DNA of 64,000 nt, from positions 62,001 through 126,000 of the forward strand of contig BGKB01000013.1 of NCBI GenBank assembly GCA_003116975.1, given 5' to 3'. The translations under genes were made by a program, and so were the position numbers. Shown in pieces: positions 21,101 through 28,660 of this stretch. Positions within the stretch are counted from its first letter, which is position 1, and every line of letters starts with the position of its first letter. Under the pieces are notes generated by a model, which made no database searches, was not told the DNA's origin, and was given only the letters and a program-made list of their open reading frames with translations. The DNA comes from Aurantiochytrium sp. KH105 (Eukaryota; Sar; Bigyra; Thraustochytrida; Thraustochytriidae).

Positions 21101-24100
21101 AAATAAAAAGGACATCGAGGCCAAGGCACAAAACACAGAGGTTCAACTTGAGCGTGCGCAAAAACTAATCTACGGCCTCGCTGACGAAAAGGTACGCTGG
21201 ACAGAGCTGGAGGCAACCTTGCAGGTTGATCTGAAGAACCTTGTGGGTAATATGATTCTCGCAACGGGCAGCATCGCCTATCTTGGACCCTTCACGGCGA
21301 GCTTTCGCGCGCGTCTCGCAAAGGGCTGGGCGCAGCTTTGCCGCAAGAAGAATATTCCAGTGCAAAACACGGAAGTGTCCGTCGAACGGCTGCTTGCAGA
21401 CCCGGTTGCGGTGCGTCAATGGCACATCGACGGTCTTCCTGCAGATCGCTTCTCGACAGAGAATGGCATCATTGCCACGAGCGCGCGACGCTGGCCTCTT
21501 CTCATCGATCCGCAGGGCCAAGCCAACAAGTGGGTTCGCAACACGTATGCGCAGCGAGGTGATGGCGGGCCAGGAAAGGACGCGAACGAACTGCAGGTTA
21601 TCAAGCTCTCCAATAACGACTTTTTGCGTTCGCTCGAGAACGCAGTACGTTTCGGGAGCCCGGTGCTCCTGGAGAACGTTGGTGAGACACTTGACGCGAC
21701 GCTCGAACCCATTCTTCTCAAACAGACCTTTAAACGGGCTGGCCAGCTCCTGCTACGCATTGGAGACAGCGACGTTCCTTACTCGGAGGAATTTAAGCTC
21801 TTTATCACGACCAAGCTGCCTAATCCGCACTACATGCCCGAAGTCATGGTCAAGGTGACGGTCATCAACTTCACTGTGACGCTTTCAGGACTCGAAGACC
21901 AGCTGCTGGTGGACGTTGTGCGTTGCGAACGCCCTGACCTGGAGCAAAAGAACGACGAGCTCGTGGTGTCCATTGCCAATGACAAGCGCGCGCTCAAAGA
22001 TATTGAGGACAAGATTCTCCAAATGCTCGCGAACTCATCAGGAAATATTCTCGATGACGAAGAGCTCATCGAGGAGCTCGGCAAGTCCAAAATCACCTCG
22101 CAAGCAATTTCAGCCCGCATGGACGAAACAGCTCTGACGACGGAGGAGATCAACGCTGCAAGAAATGTATACCGACCCGTGGCGAAGAGAGGGTCCGTAT
22201 TGTACTTTGTGATTGCATCTCTTCCGGCCATCGACCCAATGTACCAGTTCTCACTGCAGTACTTTTCCAAGCTGTTTGTGCTCGTTATCGAGTCCGCGGA
22301 GCAGGAGTCTGACGTTGATCGGCGCATTCTTCAGCTTCTCGACGTCATTACGGCAAAGGTGTATGCCAACATTTGCCGTGGTTTGTTTGAGCGGGACAAG
22401 CTTGTCTTCAGCTTCAAGATGGCCGTGGAAATTTGGCGAAATGACGGGCGCATTCCCGAAGTGGAGTGGCGTCAGTTTCTTGTGGGCTGCCTTGAGCCAG
22501 AAAGCGGATCAGCTGCAGGAACACAAGAAAGCGCCGCGGATCCACCCGAGTATCTTCCAGACAAGCGGGCTTGGGTGGAGCTCTGTGCATGTGATGCGCA
22601 GATGCCTGCCTTCACGGGCCTGCTTGCTTCAATGCAACATGAAAACGATGGCGCGGCCTGGGCCGACTGGTGCGAGGCGGAGAGTCCGCATGAATGCGAG
22701 CTTCCGGGCGACTGGGAGTCGCAGGTGAGCCCATTCCAGCGGTTGCTGCTTGTTCGCGCCTTGCGAAAGGAGAAATTACGGGCTGCGACCTGGCACTTTG
22801 TGGCCAAAGCGCTTGGACCTTCGTACGCTGACTCGCCACCATTCGATCTCCATGGCGCTTACGCCGACTCAACCGCCGTGACACCGATCATTTTCATTCT
22901 CTCGCCTGGAGCAGATATCAACGACTACTTTTTAGAGATCGCTCGAGAGTGCGGGAAGAGTGGCGCGAGAACAAAGATGATCTCGCTGGGTCAAGGGCAA
23001 GGGCCCATCGCAGAGAGACTCATTGTGGAAGGCCGCGAAACAGGTGACTGGGTATGTCTTCAAAACTGCCATTTGGCGGTGTCCTGGCTTTCGCGCCTCG
23101 AGCAATTGCTCGAAGCTGTAGATCCGCAACAAGTGCACCCAGAACATCGTTTGTGGCTCACTTCTGATCCGAGTCCAAAGTTCCCAGTGGCTGTCTTGCA
23201 GAATGGTATCAAGATCACCAATGAGCCCCCCCGCGGTCTTCGGGCGAACATGGCGCGCAGCTTTGCCGACCTCAGCGCCGACGAGTACCTTGCTGGTTCG
23301 CCCACTTGGAAGCGTCTGCTATACGGCCTCGTCTTTTACAACGCGCTCATTCTAGAGCGTCGCAAATTTGGTGCTGTCGGGTGGAACATACCGTATGGAT
23401 GGATGAACTCGGACATGAAAACGGCCATGATGCAGCTCAAGCTGTACCTTGCCGAGAGCGACTCGAATGGGGATGAGATCCCGTTTCAGACTTTGCTCAC
23501 TATGGTGGGCGACGTGACGTATGGAGGTCGCATCACGGACCGAATGGACCAGCGCACGAACCGTTCTATCCTCATGCAATTTTTCAATCCTGAAATTCTT
23601 GCTGATGGCTACTCGCTTGTGGGAGACGCCGAGGGAATAAAATCCGCGCCGTCATCTTCATCAGTGCATCAGCCTGGGGTGTACGAAGTCAAAGCAGGCG
23701 AATCGCTCGAGATTGTCCAGTCGGCAATTGCCAATCTTCCTTCCACGGACCGACCTCCTCTCTTTGGACTGCACAGCAACGCGGATATTACCTTCCAGCA
23801 AAACGAGACGAACGAGATGCTCGCAACGCTGATTGCCTCTCAAGTTGACGATGGCGAGGCAGGCACGAGCGGGCCCGGAGATAATGATGATCTTGAGGAG
23901 GCAGAGACTTCAGATCTTCAACCGACGGGGCAGCAAGACGGAATGGAGGCCGGCGCAGAAAGCGACAATGAGGTCGTGGCGCGTCTGGCAGGGCAGATCC
24001 TTGAGCGTGTGCAGCGCATGCCGCACCTCTCGCGAGATGACCCTAATGCCTCTCCGGAGACCTTTGCGCTTCTCGATGGACGAGTAAACTCCCTGGGTGT

Positions 24101-24905
24101 CTTTCTTCACCAGGAGATGACTCGCTTTGAGCATTTGCGGGCATGTGTGGAGTCTTCTTTGCAGGAACTCGACAAGGCTACACGTGGACTGGTGGTTATG
24201 TCGGCAGAGCTCGAGGACATGTTCCAGCGGCTTTTGTATCAGCGTGTCCCTGCTTCCTGGCATGCAGCGGGTTATCCGTGTCTTAAGCCTTTGGGAAGCT
24301 GGACGAACGACTTTCTCGCGAGGCTTGACTTTTGCCACTGCTGGCTTACGCAGGGACCGCCAACCTCGTACTGGATCTCGTCATTCTTCTTCCCACAGGG
24401 ATTTATTACATCTGTCTTGCAGATGCATGTGCGCAAGACACAGACGCCGATCGACGTTCTGACCATCCGCACGCACCTGACGGCTATTGGGTGCGGGTCT
24501 GATGTTAATGGCAGCCCTAGTCTTGCAGGCGTACGAGCGCCCAAGCACGGTGTTTACATTCATGGTCTCTTTATGCAGGGTGCCCGCTTTGACGCAGAGA
24601 GGTCGATGGCGATTCAGGAGTCGTTCCCGAAGGCTCTCTTTGACGAAATGCCACTCATCAATTTGGCCCCCTCACGAACTGACGTGGCGGAGGATGAAGA
24701 GGAAAAGGAACAAGCTGCGGGTCTTGGGACAAGAAAAGAATACACTTACAGCTGTCCTTTGTACAAGACCTCATTGCGTGCGGGAACGCTCTCCACCACA
24801 GGCCACTCCACCAATTTTGTCATTGCGCTGGACATTCCATCACAAGTGGACCCGAATCACTGGGTGCGCCGGGGCGTTGCGCTCTTGACAATGCTAGATG
24901 ACTAG
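12165..24905 (+). CDS. Axonemal dynein heavy chain (inner-arm type), single exon
   Basis: 4246-aa motor subunit that walks on axonemal microtubules in the flagellum. The four nucleotide-binding AAA modules are all present: AAA1 GPAGTGKT beginning at residue 1454, AAA2 GETGSGKT at 1735, AAA3 GETGVGKS at 2078 and AAA4 GVGGSGRQS at 2480. The AAA1 surroundings (TTKDLAKAL, FNCSDGLDYK, CFDEFNRI) are typical of axonemal heavy chains. The stalk coiled coils lie about 2700-2815 and 2935-3010, flanking the microtubule-binding domain. The tail starts with a Pro/Ser/Arg-rich disordered segment. The C-terminal domain ends with CPLYKTS..GTLSTTGHSTN, a signature shared by the single-headed inner-arm group (DNAH1/3/6/7/12); I do not assign one paralogue. 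A basic/Ser-rich insertion sits at about 2090-2145 in AAA3, and an acidic one at about 3905-3935. The first ATG in frame is 12165. Confidence 0.95.
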   Translation: MDSTFLPDGRRSSNQEDDDPRVETTRVEPAKSPRGLLPSPARKLALGFVPPTAASPRHGSPRRWSPMKQRRAKAPQTPKTIKELNLLQMNDQDLGLGNLGSLPPFNASFSPRPPTQSARTSGTRVLSGPSGVTRFESERGAFSARGRFTTEPSQSSPRSQRDAHESPRARPKISVSELGKAEGIAEYEFSQNVQRSFRTGEDAVSFFALHGANTPLKFVHLNRAPQGKRFRPYDLVVVQPEDVDPEHFTMSAAGVVRIAPGEPSGFTPLSEWMRLSTTFNVISSIRFFKHYLVFKTFHLWRSSIRYNLYNLQRKKLAQRLFLAKKSFCEPLLEVNKFIADMHDVTLLDLRSQKTYEANHFADHQTQKRTHAAKELERIMEKLQHVVERVCTEATRRAKISNEAFQSSIDGSSNPRELKSRSLVALKKERADRVRALKTAMHEASMLGDFIRLADYMCVENLVKMCLRSHKNMLDELMRTSRKNGMFETAVRFTPERELQFVPDCERILALLEDLSASTVRAVGSVPRIIFIRPFKGIVAPLIVDSPDVRNLVVSSSYFNHLRRRMDAKVDADFADAQEYAATFEQLMPIFAYNQDFDFEAYKNRPELELSTIKNDMAVLSAWGKDLEKMRVGNTVGILYVESRKLRGSLHPIIERGLDRMKSLLADLAREKCGTLLEHYKLRIRELDTQPAILREFAAHVKYVQQLKDDTPEMLRNSATVEEMYRLCNTYGARVSSVDMVQFDDLKHFTETFATNRKDAEIFIASKLPEMTQTLDMNIAKLGDQLVQLRQHIQSGVLVNPDTEPKIALDDLEAVRAKLDQFTDLSKTYSQYQELFGIPVYDYKNLRETEDAYQVQFNLWTTIKTWMEKTSAWYHCDFLQLDVETLAQETQIVFKDASLANKRLANAVTQRFLDACTDFKSRVPVVLELGNPSMRPRHWEQIFTALGQPWFPSSTFTLDNLTDYDIFGKSAFVSEISGIASGEAALEASLAKIKQAWDDSRFELLPYRDAKSVYILGGLEEIFTLLEDHQVTLQTMMGSRFLQGVRTEVERWQRKLSLLADTLDEWVACQRNWMYLETIFSADDIQQQLPEEAEKFQMVDRLWKDALLRTKEEPLVIHCISRSMLQSGKGPSAPSAKPGEGKDGAALENPEDSDKLLQRFVYCNQLLDETQKSLENYLETKRSAFPRFYFLSNDELLEILSQTRDPHAVQAHLAKCFDSMKSLHFQPESEAPAASVPNLILGMTSAEGEYVKFDATIDPNGRPVESWLASVEQAMRATLYTRTKDCLKDYSTVSQISRREWIFAHVAQSVLVVDQILWTQNTAAALRDNAVANHYEFSLQQIDAMIQIVRGSLTKLERTLVGALIVLDVHARDVVNQFQKQGIASTSNFEWTRQLRYYYDVDVEDVMVRQTNTSFRYAYEYLGNTPRLVITPLTDLCYMTLTGALHLRFGGAPAGPAGTGKTETTKDLAKALAVQCVVFNCSDGLDYKIMGRFFSGLAQCGSWSCFDEFNRIDIEVLSVIAQQILTIQQGIIHDQTEIDFEGKRIPLNANFGVFITMNPGYAGRTELPDNLKALFRPVAMMVPDYRLIAEIILFSEGFSNALPLSNKMTQLYKLSSEQLSKQDHYDFGMRAVKSVLVAAGNLKRMEPDTSEDLLLIRAMRDSNVPKFLEHDLDLFKGILGDLFPGLQVPFVDYGDLQEAIEAEIVREGLSPVPSFVRKVIQVHETQLVRHGMMLVGETGSGKTTNARILAKALTSLAKRRGPDAPEDAFIQQVQRIILNPKSITAGELYGMFNDLTGEWKDGLVPHIVRSVIREESGRKWIVFDGPVDAVWIENMNTVLDDNKTLCLANSERIKIPSSVHMLFEVQDLAVASPATVSRCGMVYMQQLHIGQAARVDAWARSIGLEDMIPSQASRLCKLIKERLPAGIAFVRRECTVNIPTSEAHVLANFLKLMTSLLAFQDVVESHASLERLVNMLFVYCFAWSVGADIDGKDQARFSEYTIRELAPLLDGAGKMENVFNYFVEPSSAAFIPWSRAVPTFEYQMTTPYFDLLVPTPETTKYTYLLRLMALNKNNALIMGETGVGKSVIISQFLQRICAEEAVIPSSGAGPQDGDLQSGLLGSETISDRKPSLHRGTSLRFSRLRNNRSSEFTHAIINYSAQTHPHNVSEILEANLEKKRKALLGPPGGKRMLLFVDDLNMPTLETYGAQPPNELLRQIIDQGGFYDTEKLFFKSVLDVNIMAACAPPGGGRSHVPARLLRHFNTLWMPQLASSSLQSIFEAILGGFLNAELPVYAELAAPLVRASITVYESVLKEMLPTPSKSHYTFNLRDLSKVVQGVLMVRAPACQDRNTLLRLWMHEEARVFRDRLLCVEDRTWFDETCADALRAFVTGLEAATPEGSDQSALVFGTLKQQDSRAYELVASSWEEVTALAGLLTDHLDEYNMTFPTRMDLVFFRDAILHVARICRVLSQPRGNALLIGVGGSGRQSLTRLATFICGYACESIEMTRGYGPADFHESLRGILLQAGCEEKHVTFLFSDTQIAHESFLEDINNLLNSGQVPNLFEPEDREKILSAMRPIAKAKGRSEARDDLLALFTDRVREQLHIVLAFSPIGSAFRARCRKFPSLVNCCTIDWFDPWPQDALYSVARFFLIQNDRALGIEAYVDPLCQMCVHIHKSVEEASVAFQEEMGRYNYTTPTSYLELIRAYKSMLAQQREAVSQRLARYQNGLSKLKETEEVVAGLQETLTDLVPNLEKAQADTSALLERLAADQEVADAAKEVATKDEAVAQEVAAEVNKIKVECQTDLDEAMPAYESAVQALDLLDKKSIQEVKSFAQPPELVAFTMEAVCILLGVKPDWASAKKVLNDLNFLQRLIDFDKDNIDPKKIRKLAKYVNEPDFNAEKMKSVSSAACSLCMWVHAIVKYDSVCKNIAPKKAKLAEAEANLATVEKELAQKRENLSAITAKLEALQLQYDESLQNKKDIEAKAQNTEVQLERAQKLIYGLADEKVRWTELEATLQVDLKNLVGNMILATGSIAYLGPFTASFRARLAKGWAQLCRKKNIPVQNTEVSVERLLADPVAVRQWHIDGLPADRFSTENGIIATSARRWPLLIDPQGQANKWVRNTYAQRGDGGPGKDANELQVIKLSNNDFLRSLENAVRFGSPVLLENVGETLDATLEPILLKQTFKRAGQLLLRIGDSDVPYSEEFKLFITTKLPNPHYMPEVMVKVTVINFTVTLSGLEDQLLVDVVRCERPDLEQKNDELVVSIANDKRALKDIEDKILQMLANSSGNILDDEELIEELGKSKITSQAISARMDETALTTEEINAARNVYRPVAKRGSVLYFVIASLPAIDPMYQFSLQYFSKLFVLVIESAEQESDVDRRILQLLDVITAKVYANICRGLFERDKLVFSFKMAVEIWRNDGRIPEVEWRQFLVGCLEPESGSAAGTQESAADPPEYLPDKRAWVELCACDAQMPAFTGLLASMQHENDGAAWADWCEAESPHECELPGDWESQVSPFQRLLLVRALRKEKLRAATWHFVAKALGPSYADSPPFDLHGAYADSTAVTPIIFILSPGADINDYFLEIARECGKSGARTKMISLGQGQGPIAERLIVEGRETGDWVCLQNCHLAVSWLSRLEQLLEAVDPQQVHPEHRLWLTSDPSPKFPVAVLQNGIKITNEPPRGLRANMARSFADLSADEYLAGSPTWKRLLYGLVFYNALILERRKFGAVGWNIPYGWMNSDMKTAMMQLKLYLAESDSNGDEIPFQTLLTMVGDVTYGGRITDRMDQRTNRSILMQFFNPEILADGYSLVGDAEGIKSAPSSSSVHQPGVYEVKAGESLEIVQSAIANLPSTDRPPLFGLHSNADITFQQNETNEMLATLIASQVDDGEAGTSGPGDNDDLEEAETSDLQPTGQQDGMEAGAESDNEVVARLAGQILERVQRMPHLSRDDPNASPETFALLDGRVNSLGVFLHQEMTRFEHLRACVESSLQELDKATRGLVVMSAELEDMFQRLLYQRVPASWHAAGYPCLKPLGSWTNDFLARLDFCHCWLTQGPPTSYWISSFFFPQGFITSVLQMHVRKTQTPIDVLTIRTHLTAIGCGSDVNGSPSLAGVRAPKHGVYIHGLFMQGARFDAERSMAIQESFPKALFDEMPLINLAPSRTDVAEDEEEKEQAAGLGTRKEYTYSCPLYKTSLRAGTLSTTGHSTNFVIALDIPSQVDPNHWVRRGVALLTMLDD

Positions 24906-24909
24906 ACCT

Positions 24910-24915
24910 AATAAA
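24910..24915 (+). terminator. AATAAA polyadenylation-signal-like hexamer
   Basis: Located five bases after the dynein stop codon. It is a plausible cleavage/polyadenylation signal giving a very short 3' UTR, in a 256-base convergent spacer. Confidence 0.4.
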
Positions 24916-25161
24916 ATGGCCTTGGGCACAACACACAATAGATGACTTTTTGCAGATTTTTCTCTCTTGCTAAAAGAAAATCCATGAGATCGTTGTTGTT
25001 TCCGATGTTCGTGGCGATGAGGTCCTGCATGTGGGTGTGTCATTTAAAGACATACCGGAAGGTCTGGCCTGAATTTCTTGATTGATTGGCATGGCGTCCA
25101 AGTTCTTTGAAATCAATCATGAAATAGGAGAATACAACAAATACAGAAAAAGAATGATAAT

Positions 25162-27957
25162 CTACGCGAGGACCTCCCGAATAGTCTTGGCCACGTGTGC
25201 GGCCTCAGGGAGATGCAAGACACAGGGTTTGCCAAGCGGGGCCGCGCACTCGAACGTTGAATGAGGTGCGGGATTCTCCCCTGTGAAAACGTGGGTCCAA
25301 TTTCCTTCTGGAATGTAGCATGGACGTGAAAACTTGTTCGCGCTAAATACAGGACACACGAGAAGGTTCGAACCAAGCAGAAACTGGTCGTGCGCCTTGC
25401 GTGCGCGAGGGTCATGAGGAAATTCCAAAAACAGATGTCGCGCCAGGGGGGCACCCGTTCTGTAGGCCAGCTGCATGAGAGGCTTCTTCACCAGCGCAAA
25501 GAGCTCGCGGTGCAGACGGGCAAATCGCGCAAAGTGATCAATGACCTCCGGATCGACAGCCTGCGCAGAAATGTCAGGAAGCACGCCTTCATGCGTTCGG
25601 AAGATTGCATCGGAAAAGACATTCATTTCAGCCCAGCGCATGAAGAGTTCTGGAGAGCGCTTGACGCGAATCACGCCAAAGCGGTCAAACATTGTATACC
25701 CGCCAATGTCGCTGTGCGAGAGACTAAAGCCAGAAAAGCCAGCAGAGAGAACGCCCGTGAGAGCGCTGCGCATGCCGTCGTGGTGATCAAAGGTTGTCAT
25801 CTGGTCCCCCATCCACATGAGCGTGCTGGCGCCTGGCGAACGGCCGCCAGCAGCACGCATGAAGAAGACAGCATTTTCGGCTAAAAACTCGTTGGCCTCA
25901 ATCGCCTTGCGGCAGGTCTTGGCCCAAAGCACGGGGAATTCGTTGTGCATTGAGCTTGCATCGCCCGAGTGCAGCGTCGCATCGAGCGGAAGAGACTCGG
26001 CAAAGTCAGCCATAAATCCCAGAACGCCATGCACGTTATTGAAGCTGTCCGAGGCGCGAAACATGCGCTTGAGAATGACTTGGTCAACATACCAATCCTG
26101 GCAGCGCGGATTTGTGAGATCAATGGTGGCAAAGGTGAAATCTGGTGTGGCGCTGGCCTGGATCTGCACAGAGTGGCCGTCGGCATTCTTGATGAGGCAG
26201 TTCTCTGCCAGAGCCTCCTGATAGAGCGTGACGCTCTCGTTTGAGGCGCCGCCTGTATTGGCAAGGTAGGCGTTGATGTACGAGAGGACGTAGATTTTGT
26301 CGTCTGCGAGTTCGCGGAGGAGAAGATCCCATCCCGGATAGTGGGCGTGAGAGACCTCCCAGTTCCACTGCAAACGACGACCAAAGTCCGTCTCGCGCTT
26401 CCCGGTCCAGTCCTGGAGCCAAAGCGCCGCGAGCGGAACATGAGCGGCTTTGAGCGTTGCGACATGGTTGCGAACTTTTTCCGTCCCTCCTTGGAGCCCG
26501 AGAATTGCGCCATTGCCGACCCAGTCGGGAAGGGGGCGCATGCGACCAGCGTGCTCGCGCGTGTAGGTTTCAATGATTTTAAGTGGCGAGCTCCGCACTA
26601 CAAAGGCGCCTTTGACACTTGAAGCATTGACCTCGACTGTGATGGCGTCGGGACGGGTCAGGTCGAAGAGCGCAAAATCTGTCGTGGAAAGATACATGGA
26701 GCGCATGGCGCTTGTGAGGTAAAAGGGGGCCGGCGCATAGGAAGTCTGCCAGCTCCCTGCAGCGCGCTTGACGAAGAAGTTGACCAAGTACGAAATGGGC
26801 TGAAGACCGCGCCCAATACCTTGTTCCTGCGTGAAGATTGGCACGCACCCTCCCTTCATGTCCATGTACGAATACTGGATTCCAAAACCGTAGACACTTT
26901 CTGCTGCGGATGACTGATGGCGAATATAGGCTCGGCGAAGGGGCGAACCATGCGCGGAACCGTTCACTTCGCTTTCACTGGCAAGGGCTCGCGCGGAAAA
27001 AGAAATGTGATCAGAACCGGATGCCTCGAGACGAAATTCGTACGGGATTTCAGCCGATGCAGCAACGTCCACTCTGCCCTTTGTGCCTTTGTCACCATTA
27101 CTCTGCTGGGAATGTGCAAAGACAAGAACGCCCCGAACGCTCACTGTGAGGTCTGTGGAGCGCTCGATGGCGTCGATGGTTTGACGGACACTAAGGTCAT
27201 GCGCGAGGTCCTGGAAAGCGTAAAGCCCCATTTCTTCATCATTTGGTGCCGCGAAGGATCCTTGTCGGGCGCCCACGAAGAAAGCCTCGGACGGCAGATT
27301 GGCAAATACACTACGGCGTGCAGGCCCGGCGGTCAACTCCAGCGTACCACGTGCAGCGTCGACCTGGAGTTGGAAGGCGCCGAGCTCGAGTGTTGTACTT
27401 TCAACGCGAATTTCGAGGTCGCTCGGCGTTTGGAGCTGAGCAAAGCACTGCGCGTCCGAAGCCGAGGTCTGGAAGACAAAGGCAAGGATTCCGATTGCCA
27501 AAACGACAGCTGCATAGTTGTGCGAGGCATCACGGTTTCCGCCCTGGTCTTCATTCCGGTCAGCACGCTTGGGTTGCGGCGCCGCAGCTGCTGCGAGGAG
27601 CGCACACGAGAGGCCCATACAGGCGGTGGACATGCGGATGGCGTCGAGAGAGAGCGTAAAGTCTGGGTCCACCGCAATGGATGCAAGAAGGCCTGCACAG
27701 AGCCCTGTCGAGGAGATTGTGCCCGCAAGTTTGAAGGCATGGGACGCGATGAGTCCTGCGCTCAGCACGGCGCTGACAAAGAGCATTGTCACTGCGAGCA
27801 CAGAGCTTATTGACACCATTTCGATGGCCTCGTGCGGGTACACAGTCAGGCCTACCATGGTGTGAAGCACGAAAATATGGTCGAGCAGGCCGCCTCCGAA
27901 GCAGAGTGCTGCCGACGCCGCGCACGCAGCAGCGGCCAAGGACCTGAGCGACGCCAT
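25162..27957 (-). CDS. GH31 glycoside hydrolase with sulfoquinovosidase signature and multi-TM N-terminus
   Basis: 931 aa from ATG 27957 (earlier in-frame codons are not ATG). Residues about 10-165 contain four or five hydrophobic segments predicted to span membrane, followed by the GH31 fold. The catalytic nucleophile is Asp651 in GFMADFAES and the acid/base is Asp718 in MWMGDQ. The residues that define sulfoquinovosidases (YihQ type) all appear in place: Gln489 (LGLQGG), Gln515 (LWLQDW), Arg528 and Trp531 (R-x-x-W in GRRLQWNW), and Tyr754 (HSDIGGYT). The predicted reaction is release of sulfoquinovose from sulfoquinovosyl glycerol or SQDG, the plant/algal sulfolipid. A plain alpha-glucosidase lacks the R-x-x-W sulfonate clamp, so this is the favoured reading. 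The membrane anchor is unusual for the family and implies action on the luminal or outer face. Codon usage matches its neighbours. Confidence 0.85.
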   Translation of the reverse strand: MASLRSLAAAACAASAALCFGGGLLDHIFVLHTMVGLTVYPHEAIEMVSISSVLAVTMLFVSAVLSAGLIASHAFKLAGTISSTGLCAGLLASIAVDPDFTLSLDAIRMSTACMGLSCALLAAAAAPQPKRADRNEDQGGNRDASHNYAAVVLAIGILAFVFQTSASDAQCFAQLQTPSDLEIRVESTTLELGAFQLQVDAARGTLELTAGPARRSVFANLPSEAFFVGARQGSFAAPNDEEMGLYAFQDLAHDLSVRQTIDAIERSTDLTVSVRGVLVFAHSQQSNGDKGTKGRVDVAASAEIPYEFRLEASGSDHISFSARALASESEVNGSAHGSPLRRAYIRHQSSAAESVYGFGIQYSYMDMKGGCVPIFTQEQGIGRGLQPISYLVNFFVKRAAGSWQTSYAPAPFYLTSAMRSMYLSTTDFALFDLTRPDAITVEVNASSVKGAFVVRSSPLKIIETYTREHAGRMRPLPDWVGNGAILGLQGGTEKVRNHVATLKAAHVPLAALWLQDWTGKRETDFGRRLQWNWEVSHAHYPGWDLLLRELADDKIYVLSYINAYLANTGGASNESVTLYQEALAENCLIKNADGHSVQIQASATPDFTFATIDLTNPRCQDWYVDQVILKRMFRASDSFNNVHGVLGFMADFAESLPLDATLHSGDASSMHNEFPVLWAKTCRKAIEANEFLAENAVFFMRAAGGRSPGASTLMWMGDQMTTFDHHDGMRSALTGVLSAGFSGFSLSHSDIGGYTMFDRFGVIRVKRSPELFMRWAEMNVFSDAIFRTHEGVLPDISAQAVDPEVIDHFARFARLHRELFALVKKPLMQLAYRTGAPLARHLFLEFPHDPRARKAHDQFLLGSNLLVCPVFSANKFSRPCYIPEGNWTHVFTGENPAPHSTFECAAPLGKPCVLHLPEAAHVAKTIREVLA

Positions 27958-28120
27958 GCTGCCCGAGCTTTGCTCGGCCGCTGCCACGGCGTCTTCTCCT
28001 TCTGCTGCCCCTTCCCCCTCCTTCGCCTCGTCGTCCTTTACCGGAGGGGTTTCCGACTTTGTCGATTTGGTCTTGGGGCTTTCTCTTCTTCTCTTTGCCG
28101 AGTCTCTGCAGGGTCCAGCC

Positions 28121-28147
28121 GCTCGCTCGCTCGCTCGCTCGCTCGCT
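28121..28147. repeat. (GCTC)n tetranucleotide microsatellite
   Basis: Nearly seven uninterrupted units, 165 bases upstream of the GH31 ATG on the template side. Same motif as the window's left edge. Confidence 0.9.
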
Positions 28148-28504
28148 TGCTGGTCCTTGCGAAGCTCGCTCGACCTTTTGGCAGGGTTCGCCGTTTGCTC
28201 GCGCTGCTCTGCCCTGGCGCGCTTGCTTGGTCGCTGGCGCGGCTCGGGACTCCTCGCCCGGGCAGGCAGGCAGGCCCTGGGGCCCAGCTAGTGCGCGCGC
28301 TACAAGTCTCCTCCCACCAGGCCCACTCACACGCTCGCTCACCGAGGGAGGTCATCAAGTTGCGAGCCGCTCAGCTTGCAGCTGCTGCAGGCTGCTGCTT
28401 GCCGCGCTCGATCGATTCCTGGCAGCGGCTGCTGTGCTGCTGGTTGGCACGATCATGCCAAGCCAAGCCCAGCCGCGCCACGCCAAGCCATGCCGTGCTC
28501 TGCT

Positions 28505-28545
28505 CCGCTCTGCTCTGCTCTGCTCTGCTCTGCTATGCTATGTCA
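28505..28545. repeat. (GCTCT)n pentanucleotide array
   Basis: About seven units of GCTCT decaying into GCTAT. This is the complement of the AGAGC family seen at 3791-3840 and 33921-33958. Confidence 0.9.
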
Positions 28546-28563
28546 CAGAACCACCGTGCCAAG

Positions 28564-28610
28564 GCATCGCATCGCAACGCATCGCATCGCATCGCATCGC
28601 ATCGCATCGC
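28564..28610. repeat. (GCATC)n pentanucleotide array
   Basis: About nine units of GCATC with one variant unit (GCAAC). It lies directly next to two other pentamer arrays, forming a composite block. Confidence 0.9.
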
Positions 28611-28612
28611 GC

Positions 28613-28660
28613 CACGCCATGTCATGCCATGCCATGCCATGCCATGCCATGCCATGCCAC
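28613..28660. repeat. (CATGC)n pentanucleotide array
   Basis: About nine units of CATGC, with more degenerate copies continuing to about 28708. It abuts the GCATC array, from which it differs by one added or substituted base per unit. Confidence 0.9.

Noticed and set aside
25365-25374. GGTTCGAACC, resembling a tRNA T-arm
   Set aside because: It lies in frame within the GH31 gene, and no acceptor stem, D-arm or anticodon arm surrounds it.
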